This document shows, piece after piece, positions 1 through 8,410 of a DNA stretch of 42,614 nt. Source of the DNA: Anaerostipes sp. (GTDB lineage Bacteria; Bacillota; Clostridia; Lachnospirales; Lachnospiraceae); assembly GCA_028704435.1 (NCBI GenBank), contig JAQWFL010000022.1, forward strand, positions 1-42,614, written 5' to 3'. Within the stretch, counting starts at the first letter, position 1; every line of letters starts with the position of its first letter. The notes beneath the pieces were generated by a model that worked only from the letters and a program-made list of their open reading frames with translations, made no database searches and had not been told where the DNA came from. The translations under genes and the position numbers were made by a program.

Positions 1-70
1 AAAATACAAAAAAATGCTTGATTTTTTAACGAAATCATTGTATCTTAATACATGAAAGAAGTAATGACGA

Positions 71-112
71 GGGTGTCAAGCAATTTCGGATTGTTTGACG
101 CCCCTTTTTTTA
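71..112 (+). terminator. Rho-independent terminator-like hairpin upstream of glnN
   Basis: The arm GGGTGTCAAGCAA pairs with TTGTTTGACGCCC (two G-U pairs) around a short UUCG-containing loop and is followed by eight T residues. It could end a gene that lies left of the window. It could also be a leader attenuator, because a weak promoter-like pair (TTGATT at 18-23, TATCTT at 41-46, 17 bp spacing) lies just upstream. Confidence 0.75.
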
Positions 113-123
113 CTTAATAATAT
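95..123 (+). promoter_or_regulatory. Candidate sigma-A promoter of glnN
   Basis: TTGACG at 95-100 and TAATAT at 118-123 are separated by 17 bp and would start transcription near 130, about 34 nt before the glnN start. The -35 element lies inside the 3' arm of the preceding terminator hairpin. This is a consensus match only. Confidence 0.45.
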
Positions 124-163
124 AATGGATGAAGTAATATGATGAATGAAAGGGAGAAAACTT

Positions 164-2284
164 ATGAAAGAAAATTGTAATGTTGCAGAAATCTTTGGAA
201 GTAACGTGTTTAATGATAGCGTTATGAGATCACGTTTGCCAAAAGCGGTATACAAAGATTTGAAAAAGACAATAGAAGAAGGAACTGAGTTGAATCCAGC
301 AATTGCAGATGTAGTTGCCAATGAGATGAAAGAATGGGCCGTTGAAAAGGGTGCAACACACTTTACACATTGGTTCCAGCCTATGACAGGTATTACTGCT
401 GAAAAGCATGATGCTTTTATTACACCAACAGACGATGGTAAAGTATTACTTGAGTTTTCAGGAAAAGAATTAGTAAAGGGTGAGCCGGATGCGTCTTCCT
501 TCCCATCAGGAGGATTAAGAGCAACTTTTGAGGCTAGAGGATATACAGCATGGGATTGTACATCACCAGCGTTTATTAAAGAGACACCTTCCTCTACGAT
601 TCTTTGTATCCCTACAGCTTTCTGTTCTTATACAGGTGAAGCATTAGATAAGAAGACACCACTTCTTCGTTCTATGCAGGCACTTGATATTCAGGCAACA
701 AGATTGATGCATTTATTAGGACATAAAGAAGTAAAGAATGTGAATACATCAGTTGGACCAGAACAAGAATATTTCTTAGTTGATAAAGAAAAATACCTAA
801 AAAGAAAAGATTTAATTTTCACTGGACGTACTTTATTTGGAGCAATGCCTCCAAAAGGTCAAGAGATGGATGACCATTACTTTGGTATTATTCGTGAAAG
901 AATTTCATGCTTTATGAAAGAATTAAATGAAGAAGCATGGAAACTTGGAATTTCAGCAAAAACTCAGCATAATGAAGTTGCTCCAGCACAACATGAATTA
1001 GCACCAATTTATAACTCAAATAACGTTGCAACAGACCATAATCAGCTATTGATGGAAACAATGCGACGAGTGGCTGACCGTCAGGGATTGAAGTGCTTAT
1101 TGCATGAAAAACCATTTGCAGGAATTAACGGTTCAGGAAAACATAACAACTGGTCATTAGTAACAAATACAGGAAAGAACTTATTAGAACCAGGGAATAC
1201 TCCTCATGACAATCAACAGTTCTTATTAGTTTTAGCAGCTATTATCAAGGCAGTAGATATTCATGCTGATTTGCTTCGTATGTCTGCTTCAACACCAGGA
1301 AATGACCATAGACTAGGGGCAAATGAAGCACCTCCAGCTATTATTTCTGTTTTCTTGGGAGAACAGTTAGAAGATGTTGTAAAACAATTAGTTACTCGTG
1401 GAGAAGCAACAAGCTCAAAACAAGGAGATAAGTTAGCTTCTGGAGTACATACATTGCCAGATTTTGAAAAGGACGCAACAGATCGTAACCGTACATCACC
1501 ATTTGCATTTACAGGAAATAAATTTGAATTTAGAATGGTTGGTTCAACTCAATCAATTTCAGATCCTAACGTTGTACTTAATACAATCGTTGCAGATTCC
1601 ATTGCTGATATTTGTGATAGACTTGAAAAAGTCCATGGAGATGTTCAAGATGTAATGATGGAAGCTCATGAAATTACAAAAGAATTATTTACAGAACATA
1701 GAAGAGTCATCTTTAATGGAAATGGATATTCTGATGCATGGGTTACTGAGGCAGAGAAACGTGGATTACCAAACCTTAAATCTATGGTAGATGCAATTCC
1801 TACGTTAGTCACAGAAAAATCAGTTAAGATGTTTGAGAAATTCGGCGTTTACACAAAAGCAGAATTAGAATCTCGTGTTGAAATCTTATTTGAGCAATAT
1901 GCACAGACAATTAATATTGAAGCATTGTCTACACTAGATATTGCGAAAAAGCAGATTGTACCTGCTGTTATGAAATATCAAAAAACATTGGCAGACGCAA
2001 TTGCAGCATTAAAGGCAGCATCTATGGATACATCAGTTCAAGAAGCTTTACTCTCTGACATTACAGACAATTTAAAAGCATTATACAGTGCAATTGGAGA
2101 ATTGGCAGTAACAGAGAAAAAAGCACAGGCAATCGAAGATATCAAAGAACAAGCTTGTTTCTACCATGATCAAGTGTTTACACATATGGCAGCAGTTAGA
2201 GAACCAGCGGATACTCTTGAAATGTTAGTGGCAAAAGAAGATTGGCCATTACCAAGCTACGGAGATTTAATTTTTGAAGTATAG
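164..2284 (+). CDS. glnN: Glutamine synthetase type III (GlnN)
   Basis: The 706-residue protein condenses glutamate and ammonia to glutamine using ATP in the cytoplasm. The length (about 700, against about 450 for GSI) and motifs identify the large type III family: an EQEYFLVD stretch near residue 200, AQHELAP near 280, [11 protein letters not shown] near 322 and [16 protein letters not shown] near 440. The C-terminal third is the helical extension typical of GSIII. I chose ATG 164 because GGGAG lies 8 nt upstream; an in-frame ATG at 146 has no such site. The gene is monocistronic, bounded by a terminator on each side. Nitrogen control is likely, but no specific operator is visible. Confidence 0.96.
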   Translation: MKENCNVAEIFGSNVFNDSVMRSRLPKAVYKDLKKTIEEGTELNPAIADVVANEMKEWAVEKGATHFTHWFQPMTGITAEKHDAFITPTDDGKVLLEFSGKELVKGEPDASSFPSGGLRATFEARGYTAWDCTSPAFIKETPSSTILCIPTAFCSYTGEALDKKTPLLRSMQALDIQATRLMHLLGHKEVKNVNTSVGPEQEYFLVDKEKYLKRKDLIFTGRTLFGAMPPKGQEMDDHYFGIIRERISCFMKELNEEAWKLGISAKTQHNEVAPAQHELAPIYNSNNVATDHNQLLMETMRRVADRQGLKCLLHEKPFAGINGSGKHNNWSLVTNTGKNLLEPGNTPHDNQQFLLVLAAIIKAVDIHADLLRMSASTPGNDHRLGANEAPPAIISVFLGEQLEDVVKQLVTRGEATSSKQGDKLASGVHTLPDFEKDATDRNRTSPFAFTGNKFEFRMVGSTQSISDPNVVLNTIVADSIADICDRLEKVHGDVQDVMMEAHEITKELFTEHRRVIFNGNGYSDAWVTEAEKRGLPNLKSMVDAIPTLVTEKSVKMFEKFGVYTKAELESRVEILFEQYAQTINIEALSTLDIAKKQIVPAVMKYQKTLADAIAALKAASMDTSVQEALLSDITDNLKALYSAIGELAVTEKKAQAIEDIKEQACFYHDQVFTHMAAVREPADTLEMLVAKEDWPLPSYGDLIFEV

Positions 2285-2300
2285 TATATATTAAAAATAA

Positions 2301-2347
2301 AAACCATATGAATCTAATTGCAGCAATTAGATTCATATGGTTTTTTT
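2301..2347 (+). terminator. Terminator of glnN
   Basis: CCATATGAATCTAATTG and CAATTAGATTCATATGG form a perfect 17-bp stem with a very short loop, followed by seven T residues 17 nt after the glnN stop codon. A upstream of the stem would make it partly bidirectional. Confidence 0.95.
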
Positions 2348-2406
2348 ATTGTATATTTTTTTTTGTTCCTCATATCCTATAGTTAGGAGAAAGTGAGGAA
2401 AAAGAC

Positions 2407-3177
2407 ATGAGAAGTAAAGTTATGATAGTTGTCATTGGAATCGCAGCGGTGCTTGGCATCGTTTTGTGTAAAAATACCAACGGCAGCCAATGGTTTCGGA
2501 TTGGAAGTCAAAAAGAGGGGGAAAGTGGTCTTTTTACCAGTCAGCAAATTGTAAAGAAAAAAGCTTATTTAACCTTTGATGATGGTCCATCAAAACATAC
2601 AGATCAAATTTTAGATATCTTAAAGAAAAATGATGTTAAGGCAACTTTTTTTGTAGTAGGAAATCCAACCAAGGAAGCAAAACGAAAGTACCAAAGAATT
2701 GTAGCCGAAGGACATACATTAGGTATGCATGCATATGAACATAATTATAAGAAAATTTATGGGTCTGTAGATGCATTTTCAAAGGATTTACAGAAGCTTC
2801 AAAATTATTTATATAAGATAACAAAAGTGAAATCTATATATTATCGATTTCCAGGGGGAAGCAGTAATTCTTGTGTCAATGATATTAAGCCATATATTAG
2901 GAAAGTTAAGAGCATGGGGCTTTATTATTATGATTGGAATGCATTGAGTGGAGATGCAGTTGATTTTACCCAAAGTCCTGAAGAGTTGAATAACAATATT
3001 TTAAAGGACGCAATCCATGAAAATAATACGATTATTTTAATGCATGATTTAGGAAAAGCAAAAAGCACAGTAAAAGGTTTGGATTCTTTGATTCGCTCTT
3101 TAAAGGATCAGGGGTATGAGATTCTTCCAATTACTGAGAGTACAAAAGAAATCCAGCATGTATCCGTTGACAAATAA
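2407..3177 (+). CDS. Membrane-anchored polysaccharide deacetylase (NodB domain)
   Basis: This 256-residue protein has an N-terminal membrane anchor or uncleaved signal (residues about 4-21) followed by a carbohydrate esterase 4 domain. All five CE4 motifs are visible: TFDDGPS (Asp58, Asp59), HAYEH (metal ligands His108 and His112), RFPGG (Arg147), DWNALSGDA (Asp176) and ILMHD (His213). The predicted role is metal-dependent N-deacetylation of peptidoglycan or another acetylated glycan outside the membrane. The spacing of motif 2 (HxxxH) is standard. GTGAGGAA precedes the ATG. It stands alone between the glnN terminator and the antiporter gene; the substrate cannot be told from sequence. Confidence 0.9.
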   Translation: MRSKVMIVVIGIAAVLGIVLCKNTNGSQWFRIGSQKEGESGLFTSQQIVKKKAYLTFDDGPSKHTDQILDILKKNDVKATFFVVGNPTKEAKRKYQRIVAEGHTLGMHAYEHNYKKIYGSVDAFSKDLQKLQNYLYKITKVKSIYYRFPGGSSNSCVNDIKPYIRKVKSMGLYYYDWNALSGDAVDFTQSPEELNNNILKDAIHENNTIILMHDLGKAKSTVKGLDSLIRSLKDQGYEILPITESTKEIQHVSVDK

Positions 3178-3228
3178 ACCACGTTCACGTAGAATTACAA
3201 ACAGACATAAGAAAAAGGAGAGAGTAAT

Positions 3229-4161
3229 ATGAGTTTATTGCCACAGTTTGTATTTTTAGTTATTGGTTTTGTGCTATTAATAAAAGGTGCAGATTATTTT
3301 GTTGAAGGTGCGTCATTAATTGCAAGTAAATTTGGGATTCCACAGATTGTGATTGGACTTACAATTGTTGCCTGTGGAACCAGTGCACCAGAGGCCGCCG
3401 TTAGTATTTCTGCAGCATTTAAGGGAACTGTAGGAATTACGGTTGGGAATATAGTAGGAAGCAATATCATGAATATATTGTTGATTCTAGGGATTACTGC
3501 AATTGTAGCAAAAGTGCCAATCAAAGAAGGAACTGTGAAGGTTGAGATGCCATTTGTGATTGTGATTACAGGGGTTTTATTAGTTCTTGGGTTGATACAG
3601 GGGGATTTATCCCGAATGGATGGAGCTATTATGTGGATTTTTTTCCTTGGCTTTTTTGGGTACTTAATCCATTTAACAAGAAAAGATCCCGTGGAAGATG
3701 ACATACCTAATTTGGTTCCTATGTGGAAGATGATAGTATTTACTATTGGTGGATTAATTGCTATTGTATGGGGAAGTGATATCACAGTAGATGCGGCAAC
3801 ACAAATTGCAAAAGCGCTGCATGTGACAGACCGTATTATTGGATTAACCGTTGTTGCATTTGGAACTTCATTGCCTGAGTTAGTTACATCAGTGACAGCA
3901 GCCATGAAGGGAAAGACAGAGATTGCAGTAGGGAATATTGTAGGAAGTAATATTTTCAATATATTATTTGTTGTTGGAACTGTTGCTTTGATCCATCCAA
4001 TTCCGTTTTCCATGCAGTTTGTTCCAGATTTAATTGTTGCCATTTTTGCAGCAACAATTCTTTGGGTGTTATCGATACGAGACCATGAATTAACAAAAGG
4101 CAATGGTATCATTATGCTTGTCTGTTATGTGGCATATATTATACAACTAGTATTACGATAG
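3229..4161 (+). CDS. Calcium/sodium antiporter, CaCA family (YrbG-like)
   Basis: The 310-residue integral membrane protein has about ten hydrophobic segments arranged as two inverted repeats. The family-defining alpha repeats are clear: GTSAPE followed by VGNIVGSNIMNILL in the first half (about 49-85), and GTSLPE followed by VGNIVGSNIFNILF in the second (about 210-250). The acidic residue in each GTSxPE box is the cation ligand in this superfamily. The protein is expected to exchange Na+ for Ca2+ (or K+) across the cytoplasmic membrane. The RBS AAGGAGAG lies before ATG 3229. It is close to the downstream engB gene and may share a transcript with it. Ion specificity is not determined. Confidence 0.92.
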   Translation: MSLLPQFVFLVIGFVLLIKGADYFVEGASLIASKFGIPQIVIGLTIVACGTSAPEAAVSISAAFKGTVGITVGNIVGSNIMNILLILGITAIVAKVPIKEGTVKVEMPFVIVITGVLLVLGLIQGDLSRMDGAIMWIFFLGFFGYLIHLTRKDPVEDDIPNLVPMWKMIVFTIGGLIAIVWGSDITVDAATQIAKALHVTDRIIGLTVVAFGTSLPELVTSVTAAMKGKTEIAVGNIVGSNIFNILFVVGTVALIHPIPFSMQFVPDLIVAIFAATILWVLSIRDHELTKGNGIIMLVCYVAYIIQLVLR

Positions 4162-4179
4162 AGAAAGGTGGGTATTCAC

Positions 4180-4761
4180 ATGATTATTAAATCAGTAAAT
4201 TTAGAAACGGTTTGTGGAATTACAAGCACATTACCAGACAATACGCTGCCAGAGATTGCCTTTGCAGGAAAGTCTAATGTAGGAAAGTCGTCTTTGATTA
4301 ATGGACTAATGAATCGAAAGTCATATGCTAGAATTTCTGCACAACCAGGGAAGACTCAGACGATTAATTATTATAATATTAACGACGAATTATATTATGT
4401 GGATTTACCTGGGTACGGATATGCCAAGGTGACGGCGTCTGTCAAAGAAAAATGGGGACATATGATAGAGAATTATCTACATACATCAAAGCAGTTAAAG
4501 CTAGTATTTCTCTTGATTGATATACGTCATAAACCATCTAAAAATGATGTTATGATGTATGACTGGATTGTACATAATGGATATCAGCCAACGATTATTG
4601 CAACCAAGAGTGATAAGCTGAAGCGAAGCCAGCTACCAAAACATTTAAAGGAAATTAGACAAGAATTACAAGTGGACAAAGACATTCCAATTTTTCCATT
4701 CTCAGCTTTATCAAAGCAGGGAAGAGAAGAAATCTGGGATTATATTGAAACATTCTTATAA
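4180..4761 (+). CDS. engB: Ribosome biogenesis GTPase YihA/YsxC/EngB
   Basis: This is a 193-residue TRAFAC GTPase needed for 50S subunit assembly. The G motifs are in order: G1 GKSNVGKSS (residues 30-38), the G2 Thr in GKTQTINYY, G3 DLPGYGYA, G4 TKSDK and G5 FSALS. I chose ATG 4180, which has AAAGGTGG 7-8 nt upstream. An in-frame GTG at 4168 would fall inside that ribosome binding site and is less likely. The gene starts 18 nt after the antiporter stop and ends just before a bidirectional terminator. Confidence 0.95.
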   Translation: MIIKSVNLETVCGITSTLPDNTLPEIAFAGKSNVGKSSLINGLMNRKSYARISAQPGKTQTINYYNINDELYYVDLPGYGYAKVTASVKEKWGHMIENYLHTSKQLKLVFLLIDIRHKPSKNDVMMYDWIVHNGYQPTIIATKSDKLKRSQLPKHLKEIRQELQVDKDIPIFPFSALSKQGREEIWDYIETFL

Positions 4762-4765
4762 CAAT

Positions 4766-4806
4766 AAAAATGACGTTGAGGTTTTATCTTCAACGTCATT
4801 TTTTTA
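4766..4806. terminator. Bidirectional terminator between engB and DUF4364
   Basis: AATGACGTTGA and TCAACGTCATT form a stem flanked by A residues on the left and seven T residues on the right. It therefore fits termination of engB (plus) and of the convergent DUF4364 gene (minus). Confidence 0.9.
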
Positions 4807-4810
4807 TCTA

Positions 4811-5332
4811 TTATGAAAATAGTAGTTCATTTACAAGCATCTCATATACTTTAGAATGGGTATCATTCCAGTGGTCACAAACATGTATTGCCTGTTCTCT
4901 AGAAGTGACATTCATATTCAATTCTAATAAAGTACTGTTTTTTTCTTTGATTCGAAGACGAACGGTATATTCATCTAATTTGGCAGGAAAGTAATCTGCC
5001 TCAATATTTGCTTCGTTGCGAAGCTCATATTCCTTTGTGGATAAGAAGTCTAGCATATCCTCTTTAATAGGTTCTGAAATCATAGATTCAAACATATTAA
5101 TCGCTTCTTGTCCCTCTTCTGTCAAAGAATAGTGGCTTGCATTCCGAATGGTTTTTGATTGAAGCATATTGTCATCTTCTAATTCGTGAAAAGCCTGCTG
5201 TAATTTGAAATAAGTCGTGTATCCTTTTTCTAAAAAGAACTCACTAATCTGCGAATTGCTTAGAGGGAAATCTACTTTATTCACTAGATATAAAATCATA
5301 AATTTGTATAAGGTCAAATCTTTTTGTTCCAT
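4811..5332 (-). CDS. DUF4364 family protein
   Basis: The 173-residue cytoplasmic protein belongs to the DUF4364 family that is common in Clostridia. The N-terminal 75 residues look like a winged-helix domain: a helix-rich start, then FPLSNSQISEFFLEKGYTTY and a SHYSLTEEGQEAI wing like those of PadR/MarR-type regulators. This suggests a DNA-binding or regulatory role, but the function is unknown. AGGAGG lies 10 nt before the ATG on the minus strand. The gene is divergent from the spoVA operon and convergent with engB. The family call is from recognition of the sequence pattern. Confidence 0.85.
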   Translation of the reverse strand: MEQKDLTLYKFMILYLVNKVDFPLSNSQISEFFLEKGYTTYFKLQQAFHELEDDNMLQSKTIRNASHYSLTEEGQEAINMFESMISEPIKEDMLDFLSTKEYELRNEANIEADYFPAKLDEYTVRLRIKEKNSTLLELNMNVTSREQAIHVCDHWNDTHSKVYEMLVNELLFS

Positions 5333-5398
5333 GGTCTAATATCCTCCTATACTTTATTAATCATATCACTAGTAATTTTTTCTCGCAAGGAAAATAAA

Positions 5399-5428
5399 TG
5401 TATGAAATTATAAAATACACAAATAATA
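5399..5428 (+). promoter_or_regulatory. Candidate forespore (sigma-G-like) promoter of spoVA
   Basis: TGTATG at 5399-5404 and AATAATA at 5422-5428, 17 bp apart, resemble sigma-G elements (TGAATA and CATAnTA), and spoVA operons are sigma-G dependent in Bacillus. No good sigma-A pair is seen in this interval. The match is partial. Confidence 0.35.
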
Positions 5429-5458
5429 AGAGAAAGAAAAGGATAGAAGGATGATGGA

Positions 5459-6082
5459 ATGACAGTTTATATAAAGGTAAATGATACAACATGTGTAAAT
5501 AAACCTACGGTACATCTAAAAGATATTGCGGCTATTTATTGTACAAATAAGGATGTGGAAGAGCAATTAAAAAAATTGCCTGTGTTTAAATTTAGAAAAA
5601 GGCCCACAGCAAGAGAAGTTATTTCAACTTTGTATCTTGTAGAAAAAATAAAAGAAGTGGACAAGAATCTGGAGGTGGAGAACTTTGGTTCAAGTGATTT
5701 CATTGTCTATTTAAAGGAAAAAAAGACAGAAGAAGTGTGGGTTCACCGTTTAAAGATATTTTTTGTTGCCCTAGTTTCTTTTTTTGGAGCTACATTTTCT
5801 ATTATGGCATATAACACAGATGTTGGGATTGAAGAGTTGTTTTTTCGTATATATATCCTTGTGATGGGGGAAAATCCAACAGGGCCAACAATTCTCCATG
5901 TATGTTATTCTATTGGGCTTTCTATTGGGATTTTAGTATTTTTTAATCATGTTGGAAGAATGAAATTATCCAAGGAACCTACACCTTTCCAGATACAAAT
6001 GAAGTTATATGAAAAAGATGTCAATGACAGTATTATTATGGAAACAGGACAGGGTAAGGAGGAAATCGATGTTGATTCGTAG
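5459..6082 (+). CDS. spoVAA: Stage V sporulation protein AA
   Basis: The 207-residue protein is SpoVAA. It has a soluble N-terminal half (about 1-95) followed by hydrophobic segments around 98-120 and 145-165, and is followed in fixed order by spoVAB, C, D and E. SpoVA proteins form the channel that moves Ca-dipicolinic acid into the developing forespore and out at germination. Two ATGs at 5451 and 5454 run into an immediate stop, so ATG 5459 with GAAGG upstream is the start. Its 3' end overlaps spoVAB by 14 nt, implying translational coupling. Confidence 0.9.
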   Translation: MTVYIKVNDTTCVNKPTVHLKDIAAIYCTNKDVEEQLKKLPVFKFRKRPTAREVISTLYLVEKIKEVDKNLEVENFGSSDFIVYLKEKKTEEVWVHRLKIFFVALVSFFGATFSIMAYNTDVGIEELFFRIYILVMGENPTGPTILHVCYSIGLSIGILVFFNHVGRMKLSKEPTPFQIQMKLYEKDVNDSIIMETGQGKEEIDVDS

Positions 6083-6479
6083 TGTGTTTCTAGGTTTTTA
6101 TGGTGTTTGTGCAGGTTTTTTTATAGCAGCAAGTTTCCTTGCTTTTTTAAGTATGGTAGGAATCGTGCCAAGACTTGCAACCACAACAAAATCAGCAAAA
6201 TATGCTATGACATATGAAACTTGTATTTCTATTGGTGGAATATTTGGAAGTGTTGTTTATATTTTTAACATTTCCCTTCCTTTTGGGATTGCTTTTCTAA
6301 TTGTATATGGATTATTTGGAGGTATTTTTGTAGGATGTTTAATTGGTGCTTTGGCAGAGATGTTAAAGAGTCTGCCTATTTTTATGAATCGAATGGAACT
6401 GAAAACAGGAATTGCAGCAATCGTTTATGGAATAGCATTTGGAAAATGTATTGGATGTCTTTTACAGTTTTATGGATAG
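6069..6479 (+). CDS. spoVAB: Stage V sporulation protein AB
   Basis: This is a 136-residue polytopic membrane protein with four hydrophobic segments and a Gly-rich pattern (GFYGVCAGFFIAASFLA; GGIFVGCLIGALAEMLK) typical of SpoVAB. The start ATG 6069 has AAGGAGGAAA just upstream; a longer frame back to 6009 overlaps spoVAA extensively and lacks an RBS. It overlaps the end of spoVAA by 14 nt. It acts with SpoVAA in the spore inner membrane, a role inferred from the family and operon order. Confidence 0.9.
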   Translation: MLIRSVFLGFYGVCAGFFIAASFLAFLSMVGIVPRLATTTKSAKYAMTYETCISIGGIFGSVVYIFNISLPFGIAFLIVYGLFGGIFVGCLIGALAEMLKSLPIFMNRMELKTGIAAIVYGIAFGKCIGCLLQFYG

Positions 6480-6492
6480 GAGGAGTGATAAT

Positions 6493-6951
6493 ATGAAATA
6501 TGAGCCAAATCAGCAGGAATATGAAGAGTATGTGGAGGAAATAACACCTAAGCATAATCTTCTTGTCAATTGTAGTAAGGCATTCTTAACAGGAGGATCT
6601 ATTTGCCTGTTTGGTGAAATTTTAAAACAAATATGTCTAAAGTATTTTAAGTTAGAAGCAAAAGATGCTTTAATTATAGTTATTTTAATTTTAGTATTTT
6701 TAAGTGTTATTTCTACAGGGTTTAATCTTTATGGGAAAATCACAAAGTTTGGTGGAGCAGGAGCATTGGTTCCTATTACTGGATTTGCTAACTCTGTAGC
6801 GTCTCCAACCATTGAATATCAAAAAGAGGGTCAGGTATTTGGAATTGGAGTTAAGATATTTTCCATTGCAGGTCCGGTTATTTTATATGGAATTTTTTCA
6901 TCTTTTGTTGTTGGAGTGATTTATTATTTTATGGAGGTGATTGGCAGATGA
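6493..6951 (+). CDS. spoVAC: Stage V sporulation protein AC
   Basis: This 152-residue membrane protein is the SpoVAC subunit, reported in Bacillus as a mechanosensitive channel component. The soluble N-terminus (about 30 residues) is followed by a conserved FLTGGSICLFGEILKQ segment and a second half with the GAGALVPITGFANSVASP signature shared by SpoVAC and SpoVAE. The start ATG 6493 follows a TAGGAGGAG site. SpoVAD begins within its last codons (overlap of 4 nt, ATGA). Confidence 0.93.
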   Translation: MKYEPNQQEYEEYVEEITPKHNLLVNCSKAFLTGGSICLFGEILKQICLKYFKLEAKDALIIVILILVFLSVISTGFNLYGKITKFGGAGALVPITGFANSVASPTIEYQKEGQVFGIGVKIFSIAGPVILYGIFSSFVVGVIYYFMEVIGR

Positions 6952-7961
6952 ACCAAAAAGGAAAACAAAGCATTGAATTTAAAGAGCCTCCATTTTTGCA
7001 GAGTTGGGCTTCTATTGTCGGGGAAAAAGAGGGGGAGGGTCCTCTTGGAAAAGAATTTGATCAGGTCATAGAAGATCCATATTTCGGGGAAAAGACATGG
7101 GAACTGGCAGAAGCAAGGTTTATGCATCAGACAGCACTTTTAGCGATTCAAAAGGCAGGAATCACAAAGAGAGAAATTCGATATGTGTTTGCAGGTGACT
7201 TACTAGAACAGAATATGTCTACTACATTTGGGGTAAAAGATTTGAAAATCCCCTTGTTCGGGCTATTTGGAGCCTGTTCTACAGCTGGGGAATCTATATC
7301 CTTAGCTTCAATGACGGTAGCAGGTGGATATGCAGATTATGCACTTGCTTTAGCATCAAGTCATATAGGCAGTGCAGAGAAGACTTTTCGATTTCCTTTG
7401 GAATATGGGAATCAAAGACCACTTTCTGCCACATGGACAGTCACAGGTGCTGGTGGATTTGTTGTTTCAAAGAAAAAGAGTCATATTAAAATCAGAGGAA
7501 TTACAACAGGTAAAATTGTTGATTATGGATGCACAGATTCTATGAATATGGGTGCCTGCATGGCACCGGCTGCTGCAGATGTCATATATCAGAGTATGCA
7601 GGATTTTGGAATGTCTCCAAAAGATTATGATGCAGTAATTACAGGAGATTTAGGTGAAATTGGAAGTAAAATATTAAAGGATCTTTTAATGAAAAATGGA
7701 TATGATTTAGAGGGAAAACATAAGGATTGTGGACTTGCAATTTATGAGGATGAATCACAAGATACCCATTCAGGAGGTTCAGGATGTGCCTGTAGTGCAG
7801 TTGTACTTGCAGGGCTTATTACAAATCGAATTGCATCTGGAAGATGGAAGAGAGTGCTTTTTGTGCCTACAGGAGCCTTGATTTCAAAGGTGAGTTTTAA
7901 TGAAGGAGAAAGTGTGCCGGGAATTGCACATGGCATTTTATTTGAAAGCGAGGGTATTTAA
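6948..7961 (+). CDS. spoVAD: Stage V sporulation protein AD (thiolase-fold DPA-binding subunit)
   Basis: The 337-residue SpoVAD protein has a thiolase-like fold. In Bacillus it binds dipicolinic acid and docks onto the membrane SpoVA proteins. Family signatures are GEKEGEGPLG near residue 26, a GLFGACSTAGESI segment (about 104-116) corresponding to the thiolase nucleophile loop, SHSGGSGCACSA near 275 and a final GIAHGILFE. The ATG overlaps the spoVAC stop and the gene ends 1 nt before spoVAE, so the operon is tightly coupled. Confidence 0.95.
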   Translation: MNQKGKQSIEFKEPPFLQSWASIVGEKEGEGPLGKEFDQVIEDPYFGEKTWELAEARFMHQTALLAIQKAGITKREIRYVFAGDLLEQNMSTTFGVKDLKIPLFGLFGACSTAGESISLASMTVAGGYADYALALASSHIGSAEKTFRFPLEYGNQRPLSATWTVTGAGGFVVSKKKSHIKIRGITTGKIVDYGCTDSMNMGACMAPAAADVIYQSMQDFGMSPKDYDAVITGDLGEIGSKILKDLLMKNGYDLEGKHKDCGLAIYEDESQDTHSGGSGCACSAVVLAGLITNRIASGRWKRVLFVPTGALISKVSFNEGESVPGIAHGILFESEGI

Positions 7962-7962
7962 T

Positions 7963-8319
7963 ATGATATTTGTAAAGGCATTTATTGTAGGGGGAATTAT
8001 TTGTGCACTTGTGCAGATACTAATGGATCGGACGAAGCTACAGCCAGGCAGAATCATGGTACTCCTTGTAGTATCAGGGGTTATATTAGGAGCTGTTGGA
8101 ATCTATAAGAAGCTAGATGAATTTGCAGGATGTGGGGCCAGTGTTCCCTTAAGTGGATTTGGATACAGTCTATGGAAAGGTATGAAAGAGGCTATTGACA
8201 CCCATGGATTCTTTGGATTGTTTGAGGGTGGTTTTACCGCCGCTGCAGTTGGAACATCTGCAGCTTTGATTTTTTCATATCTTGCATCCTTTGTATTTAA
8301 ACCTAAAATTAAAAAATGA
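7963..8319 (+). CDS. spoVAE: Stage V sporulation protein AE (SpoVAEb type)
   Basis: The 118-residue membrane protein is homologous to the C-terminal half of SpoVAC and carries the same GCGASVPLSGFGYSLWKG signature. The start ATG 7963 lies 1 nt after the spoVAD stop, with GAGGG upstream. A longer in-frame extension to 7900 would overlap spoVAD and has no RBS. It is the last gene of the operon; no spoVAEa or spoVAF follows. Confidence 0.92.
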   Translation: MIFVKAFIVGGIICALVQILMDRTKLQPGRIMVLLVVSGVILGAVGIYKKLDEFAGCGASVPLSGFGYSLWKGMKEAIDTHGFFGLFEGGFTAAAVGTSAALIFSYLASFVFKPKIKK

Positions 8320-8335
8320 CACTGTTAATGTTGTC

Positions 8336-8368
8336 AATAAGAGAGTTTCATGAACTTTCTTATTTTAT
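8336..8368 (+). terminator. Terminator of the spoVA operon
   Basis: AATAAGAGAGTT and AACTTTCTTATT pair (one G-U) around a TCATG loop and are followed by a short TTTT run, 17 nt after the spoVAE stop. Confidence 0.7.
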
Positions 8369-8403
8369 ATAAAAAGAGCGAAAATATAATGTTTTCGCTC
8401 TTT
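8366..8403 (-). terminator. Terminator of the minus-strand PBP-like gene
   Basis: AAAGAGCGAAAA and TTTTCGCTCTTT form a stem with a 7-nt loop. Read on the minus strand it follows the stop at 8411 and is followed by a TTTTTATA tail. Confidence 0.85.
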
Positions 8404-8410
8404 CGTGTGT

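Noticed and set aside
3294-4112. A 272-codon open frame on the minus strand
   Set aside because: It lies entirely opposite the antiporter gene, has a low-complexity Ile/Thr/Pro-rich translation, and lacks a ribosome binding site; it is a codon-bias shadow.
4770-4994. A 74-codon plus-strand frame after engB
   Set aside because: It starts in the terminator and is antisense to the DUF4364 gene, with no RBS or recognisable protein pattern.
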